64,000 nt of DNA from Pleodorina starrii (Eukaryota; Chlorophyta; Chlorophyceae; Chlamydomonadales; Volvocaceae). A program made the position numbers and the translations under genes. The stretch covers positions 1,136,001-1,200,000 of the forward strand of contig BRXU01000022.1 of NCBI GenBank assembly GCA_030267565.1, written 5' to 3'. The first letter of the stretch is position 1; every line of letters begins with the position of its first letter. Shown one piece after another: positions 46,942-58,700 of this stretch. The notes under the pieces were generated by a model. That model was given only the letters and a program-made list of their open reading frames with translations. It ran no database searches and was not told where the DNA came from.

Positions 46942-48305
46942 ATGGACCCTTTTGCACTTGCACGTACACGCACGTCATGATTACTTAAGGTTGTCAATAT
47001 ATAGGACGCGATTTGATACGCGCCCGCAGAGGAGTACTCTCAGCTGCTGCTGTCGAGCGGCGATGACTGGACAAAGACGCTGGAGCTGATCACCGAGGTC
47101 AACGTGTTGCGGATAGACGTAGAGCCGCGCGCGCTGGAGAGCGCCGTCGTCTCTCTGGCGAGCGGTGAGCGCCGCGCATCCGCCCGCCCATACCACCGTT
47201 ATTACTCCCCGCCCTCAGCCGCCCCCGCCATGCCCCCTTTCCTGCCGTTGTCCCTGAAACCCCCTTGCGTCCACACCCCAAAACTAAATTCCGCCAGACC
47301 CAAATCTCTCTCTACCTCCCTCCTGCCCATGGCCCCGGTGACTGAACGGACGCAACACAGGCGGCCAGTGGCAGCGTGCCGAGGCCCTCTACCGTCAGCT
47401 CCAGTCCCGGGGCCACACCCCCTCCAGCGGCACCACCACGGCGCTGGTGGCGGGTCTGGCGGGCAGCCAACAGGGCCAGCGGGCGGCCTCACTGCTGGGG
47501 GAGCTGGGCGGACTGGGAGCCCACGGGGGCACCGACGGAGGCCTGGGCCCCGCATACAACCTGGTCACCAGGGCGCTGGCCAGGCAGGGTGAGTGGCACG
47601 GTGGGGAGGGATGTGAGGGGAGCGCGGCAAGTTATAAGGCTGGTTGTTGTCCGCGCCCACATGCCCACACCCCGCTTCCTCCGTCCCTCCAATCACGGGC
47701 ACCAATGCCAACCAATGCTGTTCACCAGGGCTGTTGGATGAGGCGTACGACATCCTGACTCGCATGATGAAGGCGGAGATGCTCGTAGAGGCTAGCACGG
47801 TGAGAGAGAGTGTGGGAGGGGAGGGGCGGCTGGGTTGGGATGGGGGGAGTGAGGGGTGTGGGTTTGGCGGCGAATTTTATGATGGAAGGCGGAAACCCCT
47901 GACAGGGCAGAATCCGCCGGGCCCACTGGGAGGGCGTCAGGGCCGCCATCTCAGCTCAGCTGTAGGGTGGGTTGGGGGCGCAAGGAAGGGCAAGCTGCGC
48001 TGCCAGCGCACAGTGCCTTGTGGGCGGTGGCAACAGCAGCGATAAACGCGTCCGTGGGGTTTGCTGTCAGACGGTCGGATTGGCTGGCCGGTGCCGTGCT
48101 TTGTGTGCCCCGACCCCGGCCCGACCTACGCGTCTTGCCCGCCGACCCCACCTGCCCCAAGTTCTTAGCCCGCCCCCCTCACGCCTTCTGTCCCTCCCCC
48201 CGCCTCCCCTCCACCCCCCAGTTCACGTGTGTTGCGAGCAGCTGCATGAACGCGGAACGCACCGAGCTGGCTGAGGAGGTGCTGGAGATGAGGGACTACC
48301 TGTGA
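46942..48305 (+). CDS. Small PPR-like helical-repeat protein
   Basis: Exons 46942-46963, 47030-47164, 47361-47588, 47729-47799 and 48222-48305 join in phase to 179 residues. Helix-turn-helix pairs resemble pentatricopeptide repeats: GQWQRAEALYRQLQSRGHTP, then PAYNLVTRALARQGLLDEAY with DILTRMMKAEMLVEAST, then FTCVASSCMNAER with LAEEVLEMRDYL. PPR proteins usually bind organellar RNA. With only about three or four repeats and no evident transit peptide, the role here is unknown. The start rests on a 22-nt first exon (MDPFALA plus one base) whose donor leads into a 66-nt intron, and on the TATA box. If that is wrong, an upstream exon with a transit peptide could exist. The stop tga is at 48303-48305. 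Confidence 0.7.
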
Positions 48306-49970
48306 GGCAGGCGGGGACAGGGGGGGAGAGGGCCTGATGAGGACGAGCGGGGGAGGACTGGCGAAGAGGCACCGCCAGGGGCCGAGGGAGGCGCTGGGGC
48401 GCCCAGGGAATGCCAATGGGGATCCGCAAAGCTGTGCTGCGGGGCGTGGCCTTGGAGTCGGCTCCCTCGCCGACAACCTGGAAATGAGCGGCTCCCGAGC
48501 TATGACGTGTTGGGACGTGTGGCGATGTGGGTATTTACGCTAGGCGCGCGGTGCACTCAAGGTGGGCGGTGGTGTCGGGCGGTGCGGCTCGCGGCGAGGC
48601 GCTGATCCGACCCGACCCGACCGGAACCCAGGTGCCAGAGGGCCCCATCCAGGGCCCCGGCCAGAGGGCCGGAGCTGCACGTTGAGAGGGGTGAAGGGGG
48701 TTTGGCGGAGGCGGTAACAGCCAGGGCAGTGGGCACGCAGTTCCGAACGCCGGGAGAGGGGTTTGGGGCGGGAGTGGGCTCACGTGATCTGACGCGATAC
48801 GAGCTTGGGGTTCAGGACCCGGAGAGGGACAGCGGGCGGTGCAGGGGCGCGAGTTGGTTTCGGAGGTGCGGCAGGTGGTGGCCACAGCGGGCGGGTGCAG
48901 GTCCCCTGGTGCTCTGCCTGTGACCGGAGAGATCCTGGCATGAAGCGGAGAGAAGCAGAGGCAAGAGGGAGCAGGAGGCGGGGAGCGGGAGTGGAACTGA
49001 GAGGAGCGAAGAGGAAAGCGCCCGTGAGACGTCAATATTGTGAGGCACCTGGACATTTGTAAGCCACATTGTCACAGTCCAACGGGACTTGGCAATCGCC
49101 TGCTCGTGCGACTCCTCTGCGCTCTTGGGTTTCCGGCATCCGGCTGTGTTTTGTAATTGGGCCTTTGGATGGGACCCGACGCATACCCCGGCCTTACCAG
49201 CCCAGGGCTCATGTGCGCGTCTAGTCCCGTGCAAAGTAGGGGCCCATGGCGGCAGAATGCAAATGTATGCTGCACACTGATCTTGTATGTCTGGCCCTTC
49301 ATATCCGCCGGCGCATTGTGTGGAGATGGCTGACCGCGGTTTTGCGGTGTTGTGGCGGTGTTACGTCAAAGCGGGTGAAGACCATGGGGGTTACGGGATC
49401 GGTACAGCGCGTTTCAAACCCTCCGAAGGGTCCTTGGGAGGGTAGGGCCAACGGACCAGCAGTGGGCCGCACACGGCAGCAGGAGGAAAGCTCAGCGCAC
49501 CAGACAGCACGGGCCACCGGGGCAGGAATGAGTGAACCCGGAAGGGGGAACTCAAAAGACCCGAAACAGCCATGAAACAGTCAGTTTTGACGCAGTCTTG
49601 TTTTCCCAGGCAGCTGTTGGGCTTTGACAAGGTATTTATATTATGTATGTATTGACCTACGAGAGGTGCTGGGCGGCCGACAATGTCAGTCAGTCAGTCA
49701 GCCAGTCAGTCGGGGTTTTAGGCAAACCCAAGCCCAGGAGCAGCCGTTACGGCATATACGACCGGAATTGCCCCACCCCAAAAGCACCTCCGGAATCTTG
49801 CCCTCTTCAATCACCTGTGAAAGACCTCTGACAGCACTCGTCTTCTTGAAGCACTCAGGCCCACACGTGTTCACACATATCCCGCCCAGTAGCAGACAGA
49901 AGCACTGAGTTTATAGGCACCTGGACAGCACTATAGACTAGGATTGCATTCCACCTCTTCGCTCTTCACC
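48306..49970. other. 3' UTR and intergenic region
   Basis: The first ~750 nt are probably the 3' UTR of the PPR-like gene, ending near the TGTAA at 49058-49062. A (cagt)n microsatellite lies at 49686-49711. No coding exon was identified; the final part should be the promoter of the kinase gene. Confidence 0.5.
49058..49062 (+). other. Poly(A) signal TGTAA of the PPR-like gene
   Basis: TGTAA lies about 750 nt downstream of the stop, in the context tttgtaagccac. This context resembles the SSRP1 signal (tttgtaagccat) at 9427. Confidence 0.5.
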
Positions 49971-52210
49971 ATGATGTCAGCTTTCCGCAAGCAAAGGAAG
50001 GAGGGCCGCGGAGAGAAGGCTGCTGGACTCCTCGGGGGCTTGTTCCGGTGAGAAGCGCTGCCCTCTGCCCCCGCTGGGGCAGACCTAGCTGATGTCCTTG
50101 GCCTTGAGCTTAACTTGATTGTGGTTCTCATGCCTCCAGGAGGATTGCGAAGGCCAGCTGCCTCCGGAAGCCGTCTGCGGACAAGTTCGCCAGTAGCAAA
50201 GGCGGTTGTCGGTGAGTGGACCCTTTTCGGCACAGGAGGCACATTAGCTTCAGTATATGGGCCTTAAGAATGAAGTTTCTGAAGCCAAATTGCCGTCGGG
50301 TGGCAACCGGCTGGCTGATCTTGACGCCATTGACCAGTCAATCCTCCACCAGCCGGGCCGCTGACAAGCGATTCTGGCCTCCAAGAGACCATACATGGTC
50401 ATCATAGATATCTTAGTGCCTAGGACTGCTGGGTTCCACTGTGATTGCAAACAGTCGATGGTCAACTTCGAGCTGTTCGTTGTGTACATGTTGTAGCAGC
50501 ATTCTCGGCGACCCACCAGTCAGAACACAAAACCCTCTTAGTATTGGCCTTTTATCGTTTAAGTATAACTCGGAGGCTAATTTCGAGCTCCAGACCGCTT
50601 ACCCATCGCGTCCGGCTTTCCCCGCGACTGTCGGCTTTCCCTCATGCAGACCCTCCACTCTCCAAACTTTGCCCGACACCTCCTACGAGACCTCGCGCAG
50701 CAGCGACAGCTCATCGGCGGCGAACTGTGACAGCTGTGACTTCACCGACATCCTGGTCAGCAGCATCGGTAGCCGCTGCTCGGAGGTCAGCTGGGGTACC
50801 GGGCCGGAAGGCGCAGCAAGCTGTGGCGACAGCACCGTTGACGGCACCGGCGAGCCTGCCGCCAGCGCGGCCTCGTTCTCCTCTCGCTCACCTGCTGCCG
50901 TGCCAAGCAACGACAGCAGCAGCAGCGTTGAGGCCGCCGTTCTGTCGCTTGTGTTCGACCCTCTCAGCCCGCCCGTGCACGCCGAGCTGCTCAAGATGCC
51001 GAGGTTTCCGGGCAACGAGACGGTCTGGCTGGTGCCGCTGGGCAGCCCGAACGACGCCGGCTGCGAGGAGGTCATCGTCAAGGTGGTGCCGTTTCACAGC
51101 CCCGAGCGGGCGCAGCAGCTCAGGGAGGCGGAAGGATACTACACCACCCGCCGCGCCTATGGCAACGTGGGCGGCAACGGCGGCGGCGACGAGGCTGACG
51201 CTTTTGCGGAGCTGCACATCGAGGATGAGTACATCCGGCCGGAGGAGTGCGCCCGGTACGAGGCCGACATGGCAACCCACATCAACACCGCCAGTGCGCA
51301 GCTGAGCGCCTCCATAGACAGCCACAGCGACAGCGACGTCTACGTGGCGCCGCTGTGCGTGTTGACGCAGCCGTGCCCGCTGGATGGCGGTCCGCTGAGC
51401 TCCGCCCACGACTTTCAGAAGCTGCTTGTGTTCCCGTACCACCCCGCCGGCGATGCGACGCAGTACCTCGTGTCCCTGGTGGACAGCCTGGAGGAGAAGA
51501 TGCTGCACCCGCGCTGGGTCATGGACCGACACGACGCAGCGGTCACCATCTCCCGGGAGCTGTACCACATGGTCCGGGACATGCTGGGACTCACGGCCAG
51601 AGTGCACCGCCTGGGACACATCATTGCGGGTGAGTTGAGTGCGCGAGGGCGGGAGGGAGGGAGGGAGGGCGGGAGGGCGGGAGCCGAAAGGTACTCAGAC
51701 ACACATACATTTGCACACGCACGATCCTATCTCGACGAACCCACGTCCCTAACCTACACCCGTACCCGTGCCCGTGCTCTGCCGTACATACATACAGACC
51801 ACAAGCTGAACAACATGGTGTTGGACGGCCCTGCGAACCGCTTCAAGCTCGTGGATGCCGAGGCGGTGGAGTACTGCCCCCGGGGCTACCTTCGGCCGGG
51901 CGGCTCGCTGCACACGGAGGGCTACGCGCCCCCCGAGCAGGAGGCGGATCAGTGGGTGGACTCGCGCTGCGACGTGTATGCGTGCGGCGAGAGCATTGTC
52001 GCAGCGATGGAGGTGGTGGAGCTCCGCCTGGCCACCCTCCTGGAGCCGACCTCTGACGCCTTCAATCGGGTGTGGGACACCCTGCTGAGCAAGGTGGTGG
52101 TGCTGAGGGAGCTGGCGGAGGAGTGCAAGAAGGAGCGGCCCGAGGAGCGGCCCACGGCGCAGGAGGCGCTCATCCGCCTCATCGACAACTCGCCATTCCC
52201 GCTGCCGTGA
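49971..52210 (+). CDS. Divergent protein-kinase-like protein
   Basis: Exons 49971-50047, 50140-50211, 50650-51629 and 51798-52210 join in phase to 513 residues. A basic N-terminus (about 1-50) and a Ser/Asp-rich linker (50-150) precede a kinase-like fold. The ATP-site Lys is probably K184 in VIVKVV. The catalytic loop is IIADHKLNNMVL, with D377, K379 and N382 of the DxKxxN pattern, but without the His-Arg of HRD. The metal-binding Asp is D396 in LVDAE, replacing DFG. The APE-like YAPPE is at 419-423 and the F-helix motif DVYACG at 435-440. The splice between exons 3 and 4 falls in the catalytic Asp codon. Catalytic residues are present, so activity is possible, yet the loop motifs are atypical. 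No close family was recognised; lineage-specific kinases of this kind are common in volvocine algae (inference). No transit peptide or membrane segment is evident. Confidence 0.75.
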
Positions 52211-55200
52211 GTGAGGGTCCGCCCGTGCGCGCAACAATGCTAAAGCAGCGATGCCCCTCTCTCCGCTCATCGGCGGGATGCGTTATGGTCGATGCGGTCG
52301 CTCCGGATTGCGTTTGGCTGGTTGTTGTTGTTTATATAAGGCCGAGGTCCGTCAATGCGTGTTTCCCCGCCCACGCGCGGTGACGAGTGGGACAGAGCCA
52401 CAGGCGCAGGTCGGGGTATCCCTTCACTCGTTCTAAAATTTGGTATATGTGGGTTATAGCAGTGCGCGTTGGGGGTTGTTCTTAGGAATAGGTATCATAT
52501 GCGGCCACTGCCACCACCGCTGGAATCATTGCTTTGTGGTGCTGGCGTTACTTCAGCTGGGCTTGGGCTCATAACAGATCCACAATGGTCTTGGCTCAGC
52601 TCAGTTGACCGTAGTAGACATAGCTAGGAGACCCGCGTCGCCGGCATAACCGGTGCGTGGCCACCGATTGGGACACAATAATATGACACTTTCTGCCCTG
52701 TGCCGTACGTCGGGCGTGGTGGCTGTCGGAATGTTAGCAGTGAATGCTCTTCGGCAGGTGGTTGCAGTTCAACGGACCTGCTGCCGTGTCTTACAACTAT
52801 GACGCAGTGAACGCGTAGCGTTTAGGAGCTGCTGTGACAATGTTGCTGCCAACGGCCCATTGGCGTTGAGGGGCATCCAGAAGCGGTAGTGGTGTTCGGA
52901 GTGATAAGCTTGGTTCGTCGTGATTTCGGTTAGCTGACGTGGAACCTGACCTGACCTGACTGGGCGCGAATGAAGGGGTGCGCTGCAAAGCGGCCGTCCC
53001 GCGCGCGGCGTCACGTGACCCGTAGAACGGTACTAGTCATATTTATGAAATGGTTGGGGTGTCGTGATATTGCTAAAGCAGGCTGTGGCATTGTTCCGCG
53101 CACAGCGAGGACGTGTGGCGGATGAGGGGAGGCATCATAGATGTAGATAGGGTGTCGTAGCTGTAGGCGTTGACATGACGGTGATCCACGTACGGCACCA
53201 GTTGGTACTGGGCCGCATAGGCCCATTGCTACCGCTGCTGCTGCTGGCCAGGCACTGCGGTAGGTGCTGCGCAGTTTGTTCCCTGGACAGTATCACGATC
53301 CAGGGTGTCGTACGCTTGTACGGCGTTGGTTAGTTAATAGTTGATTGGCGGCCGGGACATGCGTGGGGATGCGTGGGAGTTTATCGGTGCGCACCAGTCC
53401 TGTTGGCCGGTCCTGTTGGGTCCACTCATGCAGCGCATAGATAACCGCGACTGATGTCTCGCTCGCATTATTGATGTCGTCGCCTTCCACAATGCGCACA
53501 TACCACCATGTCCACGCGTGCCTACACGTGCTTACACGTGCCTACCTACGCGTGCCTACACGCGAGTGCGGCACGAGCGCAGGACGGCGACGTGGCCAGG
53601 AGTTGCGCGTGAAAGGGCAGGAGCCTGCTGTAGGCAAGCGGCGGAAAAAAACATGGCGGGCCCGGGCCAACAAACAGCGATTGGGCAGCCGTTGTATGTA
53701 TCTCTGGGGGCCTGTTGTAGTGAGATACGTAGGTAAATACCTTTGTCTCAGGCCGGCACTGCCCCGGCCACGGTATTTACTACCGTGCTCAGAATCGAAT
53801 CAGAACTTAACGTCCAGTCATCGTTCTTTCTGTGAGCAAAGACGGCTTCGAGATTCGTGATTGTCGTACAGATTCTAGAATACTCGTTCAAGAGATATTC
53901 TATACTATTCGGAAGGTTCTGTTATCGGTAATTCGATAATCATAATCATATTCAATAATTCGTATAAGTACTGTGTAGCCATCACGCTACAACAGGGCCT
54001 CTGCTCCGCCGCGCTTGAGTATTTTTTCGTGGCCCGCAAACGAGCGCGAGGGACGTGACTGGAGCGTTCGGCGGGGTAGAAGTGACCGGCTGCGGACTTG
54101 TCGCGCCATTCTCGGCATTGGCCATCGGGTGCAGGACGTGGCATGGGGAGGCAAGTGCAGGGAGGCATCAAAAGGGACGGCATGGGGTTGGCGCTGGGCG
54201 CACGGCGAAGCTCGGCTCTCGGCGGGGGAGCAATCCGAGGAGAGAGTGGCCGGCTGGTGATAGGTGGGTACTGGCTACTGGGTAGGTGCCGCACAGGACA
54301 GCGCAGCAAGCAGCACGGGAAACGCAGGCCGTCTGTGGGTGCTGCGTACGGTTCCCCCGGTACGGCATGATTGGTTAAGCTGGAGAGCTCGGCTGATGCA
54401 CTTTGCATTGTGTTGCTACTGCCTGGGCTGTGGTTGGTGATTGAGTCCATTGGGAAGGTCAACATGCCACCAATTCCATCAGGCCGCGGCGGGCCTAGAA
54501 TGAGTGCACGGGCTTTCGGCGCCGGCTGCGTCTTTGTCACGAGGGGATGAATCTTATCGCCACGCAAGGGGGGATGCTGTAACACACCATGGGGGCGAGG
54601 ATCGTGCGCCTCGAGAAGTCGTTTTGTCGTGCTTGGTAAGTGGGACCTAATAGCTTTGCGGAAAGCCCGTGTGCACAAGGCGCGTCGAGGCAACATAGCC
54701 CGCAAAAGCAATTATTGGCAGTGCCAATCCTCTTTGGGCAATTGGATGCATCTTAGAACGGGTGTAGCTTCTGCCGTCTCGCCGCGGGATTCCAACAGTT
54801 TCTAAACAACCCCGTCGCGTCGTACACCGCGCGCGCCTCTCCTTGCGTTCTCAACTGCTGAGCTGGACCCTACAAAGATTAAACCATTTAAGTGATTATC
54901 CCTGAGCTGCTTCAGTTCTTAACAAACTTTTGCCTTTACACGTTCTGTTGAAAGAGTGCCGTGTCAGTGTCCACGCCAGCGAACCAGAGCGGACTTTTGG
55001 CCAAAGGCGGGCAAACCAACAGCCAGCCTAGCCTTTTAAGACCATTTGCAGTTTAAGTACTGATTTCTGCGAGCCACGGTCGCCAGCATAAGTGGACCGG
55101 GCCGCGAACGTGGGAGGATGCGCACGTAGGCGGCGCGACCCTGATTGTAGCCCACCATGATGGACTTAATGACGCTGCAAGCGCCGGCGTCGCGGCGCGC

Positions 55201-55712
55201 TTTGAGCATTCGCCCGCTGCTGCGACACACCTTTGGCCACTTTTCAGGTCCGTCAGTCGCGACTCCGCTCATAACGCTTCTCGGGCCCCAATGCAGAACC
55301 CGCATCTTAGCGGGTTGTAACTGCCCTTTGCAGGTGATGGGCCCAGCCTGGACGGCCTTACCGGTGGCAGGTAGAGACGACGACTCTGTCGAGCAAGCGC
55401 GCGAACAGCGACGGAACCCCTAGCAGCTGGTCTACAAGCTGCGCATTATTTCGTGATTAATGCATGGTCCAGAACGCCGTTGCACCTGCGTGCTTTGCGA
55501 CCGCAGCCTTTGCGCGAATTTCTGCCCCTCGTGGCTGTCGTGGGAGCGTGTCACAGACGGTTGAAGGGATTGCGTCGCTAAATGTCTTTACACTTGTGTA
55601 AAGCGCGGTGGTCCCGGCTGTTACCGCAATTTGCCCACCGCGAAGCCCCCAAAGCCCCAATGCTCGGCCCTCCGGATCCGCGCCTTCGCTGCCCGCCCTC
55701 ACAGGCCGGGCG
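52211..55712. other. Intergenic region, partly AT-richer
   Basis: There is no recognised gene in 3.5 kb. 53870-53980 is distinctly AT-rich for this genome (attcgataatcataatcata type). A minus-strand ORF of 268 codons at 53905-54711 has a fairly natural composition but no domain and no supported splice sites. The right end should contain the promoter and 5' UTR of the MIOX-like gene. Confidence 0.45.
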
Positions 55713-55739
55713 ATGAATATGTCACCTGCTATCCGATGA
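55713..55739 (+). promoter_or_regulatory. Possible upstream ORF overlapping the MIOX-like start
   Basis: An 8-codon ORF (ATG at 55713) ends in TGA at 55737-55739, overlapping the proposed main ATG at 55736 as ATGA. If the 5' UTR is unspliced here, it would place the main start in a stop/start overlap, a layout that favours reinitiation control. Confidence 0.35.
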
Positions 55740-58700
55740 AGAAAAGCAGGAGCCACACCTCCATGGCCCAGACCGCGGAGAGCGTGCTGGAGGCGGACGA
55801 TTGCGGCTACGTGGTCACATCCGCGCCCGACAACGCTTTTTGCCTTATCGACACGGATGGAGACGGTGATGGGGACTCGGCCTGCTGCGAAAAGACTGGC
55901 GGCTCGGCCGACACCAGCTGCTGCGTCCCCCACGCCACGGCCCCGCTGCAGCTGCACCACTCCGTCAGCAGCAGCAGCACCGCCCTCTCCTCCGCCTTCA
56001 CCTTGATCTCCTCCCCCTCGCCCCCCGCCCTCCTCGCCTCCGGCCTGCCCTGCTCCTCCTGCGGCGGCAGCGGCCTCGCGCACGTGGCCTCGTGCTGCCA
56101 GTCGAACCCCGACTCCGCCGCGACGCTTCCCAGGGCCAATAATCACCATCCGCAGCAGCACCAGCAGCACCAGCTGCAGCTGCGGCAGCAGGTCCAGGGC
56201 TCGGCCGCCACGGCCGCAGGCCAGACAGCAGCAGCGCCGGCACCGGCAGCTGCAGCGGCCGGCGCGAGAGCGGTGGTGGCGGAGCAGACTGCGGCGGAGG
56301 CGGAGGCTTGCAAGGCGGGGATGGAGGGGCATGGCGGCGGTGGTGGCGGCCTCAGCGGCCCCGTCGGTTCGGACCTTATGGGCGCCTTCAACGTGGTGAC
56401 CTCCGATCAGTGGGCGGCCTTCCAGGCGGCCGTCGGCGGGCGAGGCCCCGGCCCCGAAGCGGCGACCGCCGCCACCGCCACCGTCACCGGCGCGTCTATC
56501 GGGCAGCAGGTGCAGCATGCTCACCAGCGCGAACGGGAGAGCGCGGCCACCATTGACTGGCCAATGCAGCCGCAGCAGCGCGGCTCGGTGGCGGCGGAGG
56601 CGAGCTTTGCGTTTGAGGGGTGGGGACTCGGAGCCGGCGCAGCTGCCGCTGCCGCCACTACCGCGGCCGCCGCCGCCGGCGCAGCTGCCGCTGCCGCCAC
56701 TACCGCGGCCGCCGCCGCCGGCGGCGGCGACGGGGCCGGCTGTAGTGGCCTTGACGGCGGCGGCAGCGCCGAGGGCACCGACCGGGCGTCTCCGGGCGGT
56801 GGGGGCTCCGCCAGTTCCATCGCGTCGCTGTGGGCCGCCGTAAACAGCGTCGCCAACGGCGCGGTGTACGACAGTACGGACGATAACGCGCAGGTCGGTG
56901 CGATGCTGGGCCGCTGCCGCGGCTGGTCCAGCTCGAGGGCCGCCACCGCCGCCGCCGCCGCGCCGGCGGCGCCGGTGGTGGCTCCCTCGTACGGCAGCGG
57001 CTTCGGTGTCGGCTGCGGCCCCCAGCCACTGCCGCAAGCCCCCGCCCCCGCCGCCGCCGCCTCCTCGCGCGCACGTCTCCATCAGGAGCAGCACCACCAT
57101 AGCCACCAGCAGCCGGCGCCGTCGTACAACGGCCAGCATGTGTACGGCGACCGGCAGCCGTCGTACAGCCGTCACCCGCAGCACGAGCTGGAGGTGTTTC
57201 TGGCGGCGCGCCACTCGCACCACTCTGGCGTGGCGCCTGCCGTACGGCTGCCTGCGCTGGTTACGGAGCATCCCGATGACGGCGGCCGCGGCGGCGGCGG
57301 CGGCGCTCTCAGTCTTCCCGGCAGCCCGATGGCGGCGCGCGGCGCTGTGTCGTGTTCCTCGGGCAGCGCTGGCGCCAACGGCCTCTTCGCCTCGACCCGT
57401 AACATGCTGCTGCGGGAGATACACGACCGCGAGCAGCAGCAGCAACCGCAGCAGCGGCGGCAGGAGCCGTATGCTGGCGCCAGTACGACAGCGGATGGCT
57501 ACACGTACGGTGACGGCAGCGCCCACGGCGGCGGCGCCAGCGGATACAGTCGGGCCGCCGAGCAGGCGCGGTCGAACGCGCATTCTCGGTACTCGGTGGA
57601 TCTGTCGTACTACACCCCCCGCCAGCCGTCGCACGCCTCGCAGCAGCAGATACACCAGGCGGCCGTGGCGGCGGCGACGGCGGCGGTGGCGGCGGCGGCG
57701 GCGGCCCAGTCCAATAACGCGGACTCCCCTTCCCGCCGCCGCGGCGGCGGCGCGGGGGGTCTGGCGCTACCGCCGCAGCCCGCCTCGTACACGACGTACG
57801 GCTACCGTCGCGCCCGATCGTCGCTGGCAGCGCTGGAGCAGTCTGCCGCCGGCGGCGGCGCCGCCGTCGCTGTCGAAAGCAGCAGCGATGACGAGGACGA
57901 TACGGAGGAGGCTACTCGCCGCATCACGGCCGCGTTTCGGACCCAGACGGGCATGGCGCGCAGCAGCGGCTGGGGACTGCTGGGGCCCACGGGGACCGAC
58001 TCGGCACCCATCACGCCGGGCGCGGAGGCGGGGCGGCGGGATCATTGGGCGGCGATGGCGGCGGCGGCGGCGGGTAACGGCGCCGCTGCCAATGGCGGCA
58101 GCGGCGGCAGTCTCCTCGGCTGTCTGAACGGGGGCAGCGTGCACGGCGGCGGGAGCGTGTACGGCGGCCGCAAGGCGAGCGGTGACTTTGGCGGCGGCGA
58201 GGTGGCGGCGGGTGGCGCCAAGGTGTGTGCGTTGCGCGCAGCGCTTCTCCCTGCCCTACCCCGCCATGCCCTGCCATTAACCAGCCCTCATTCCTGGTAA
58301 CGCGCGACCCCCCGCCCACACACACACACGCACGCCGCAGGACGCCGGCGGCGGTGAGGGCGGTGGCGGCGGGGGTGATGAGGTTGGAGATGGTCTGTTG
58401 ACACGCAAGCGGGGCAGCTACCACCTGACCAACAGCCACGCGGCGGTGGAGCTGTTCCTGCGGCTCAACCACGCGAGGCAGACAATGGACTTTGTGAAGC
58501 GCCAGGTGGGGAGGGAGGGAGGGGTGGGGTGCGTGGGTGGATGGGTGGGGGGGTGGATGGATGGAGTGGACCACTCCGCGCACCCCCGGGCAGGCAGACA
58601 GACAGGCGGCATACACACCGGGAAGCTCCCGCCCTCCCTCGCTCCCTGGATCGGCCAGTGGGTCCCCCCCCTGCCTGCCTGCCGGCCCCTTCAACCTGAG

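Noticed and set aside
49684..49711. (cagt)n run considered as a CRISPR-like or regulatory array
   Set aside because: Simple tetranucleotide microsatellite without spacers.
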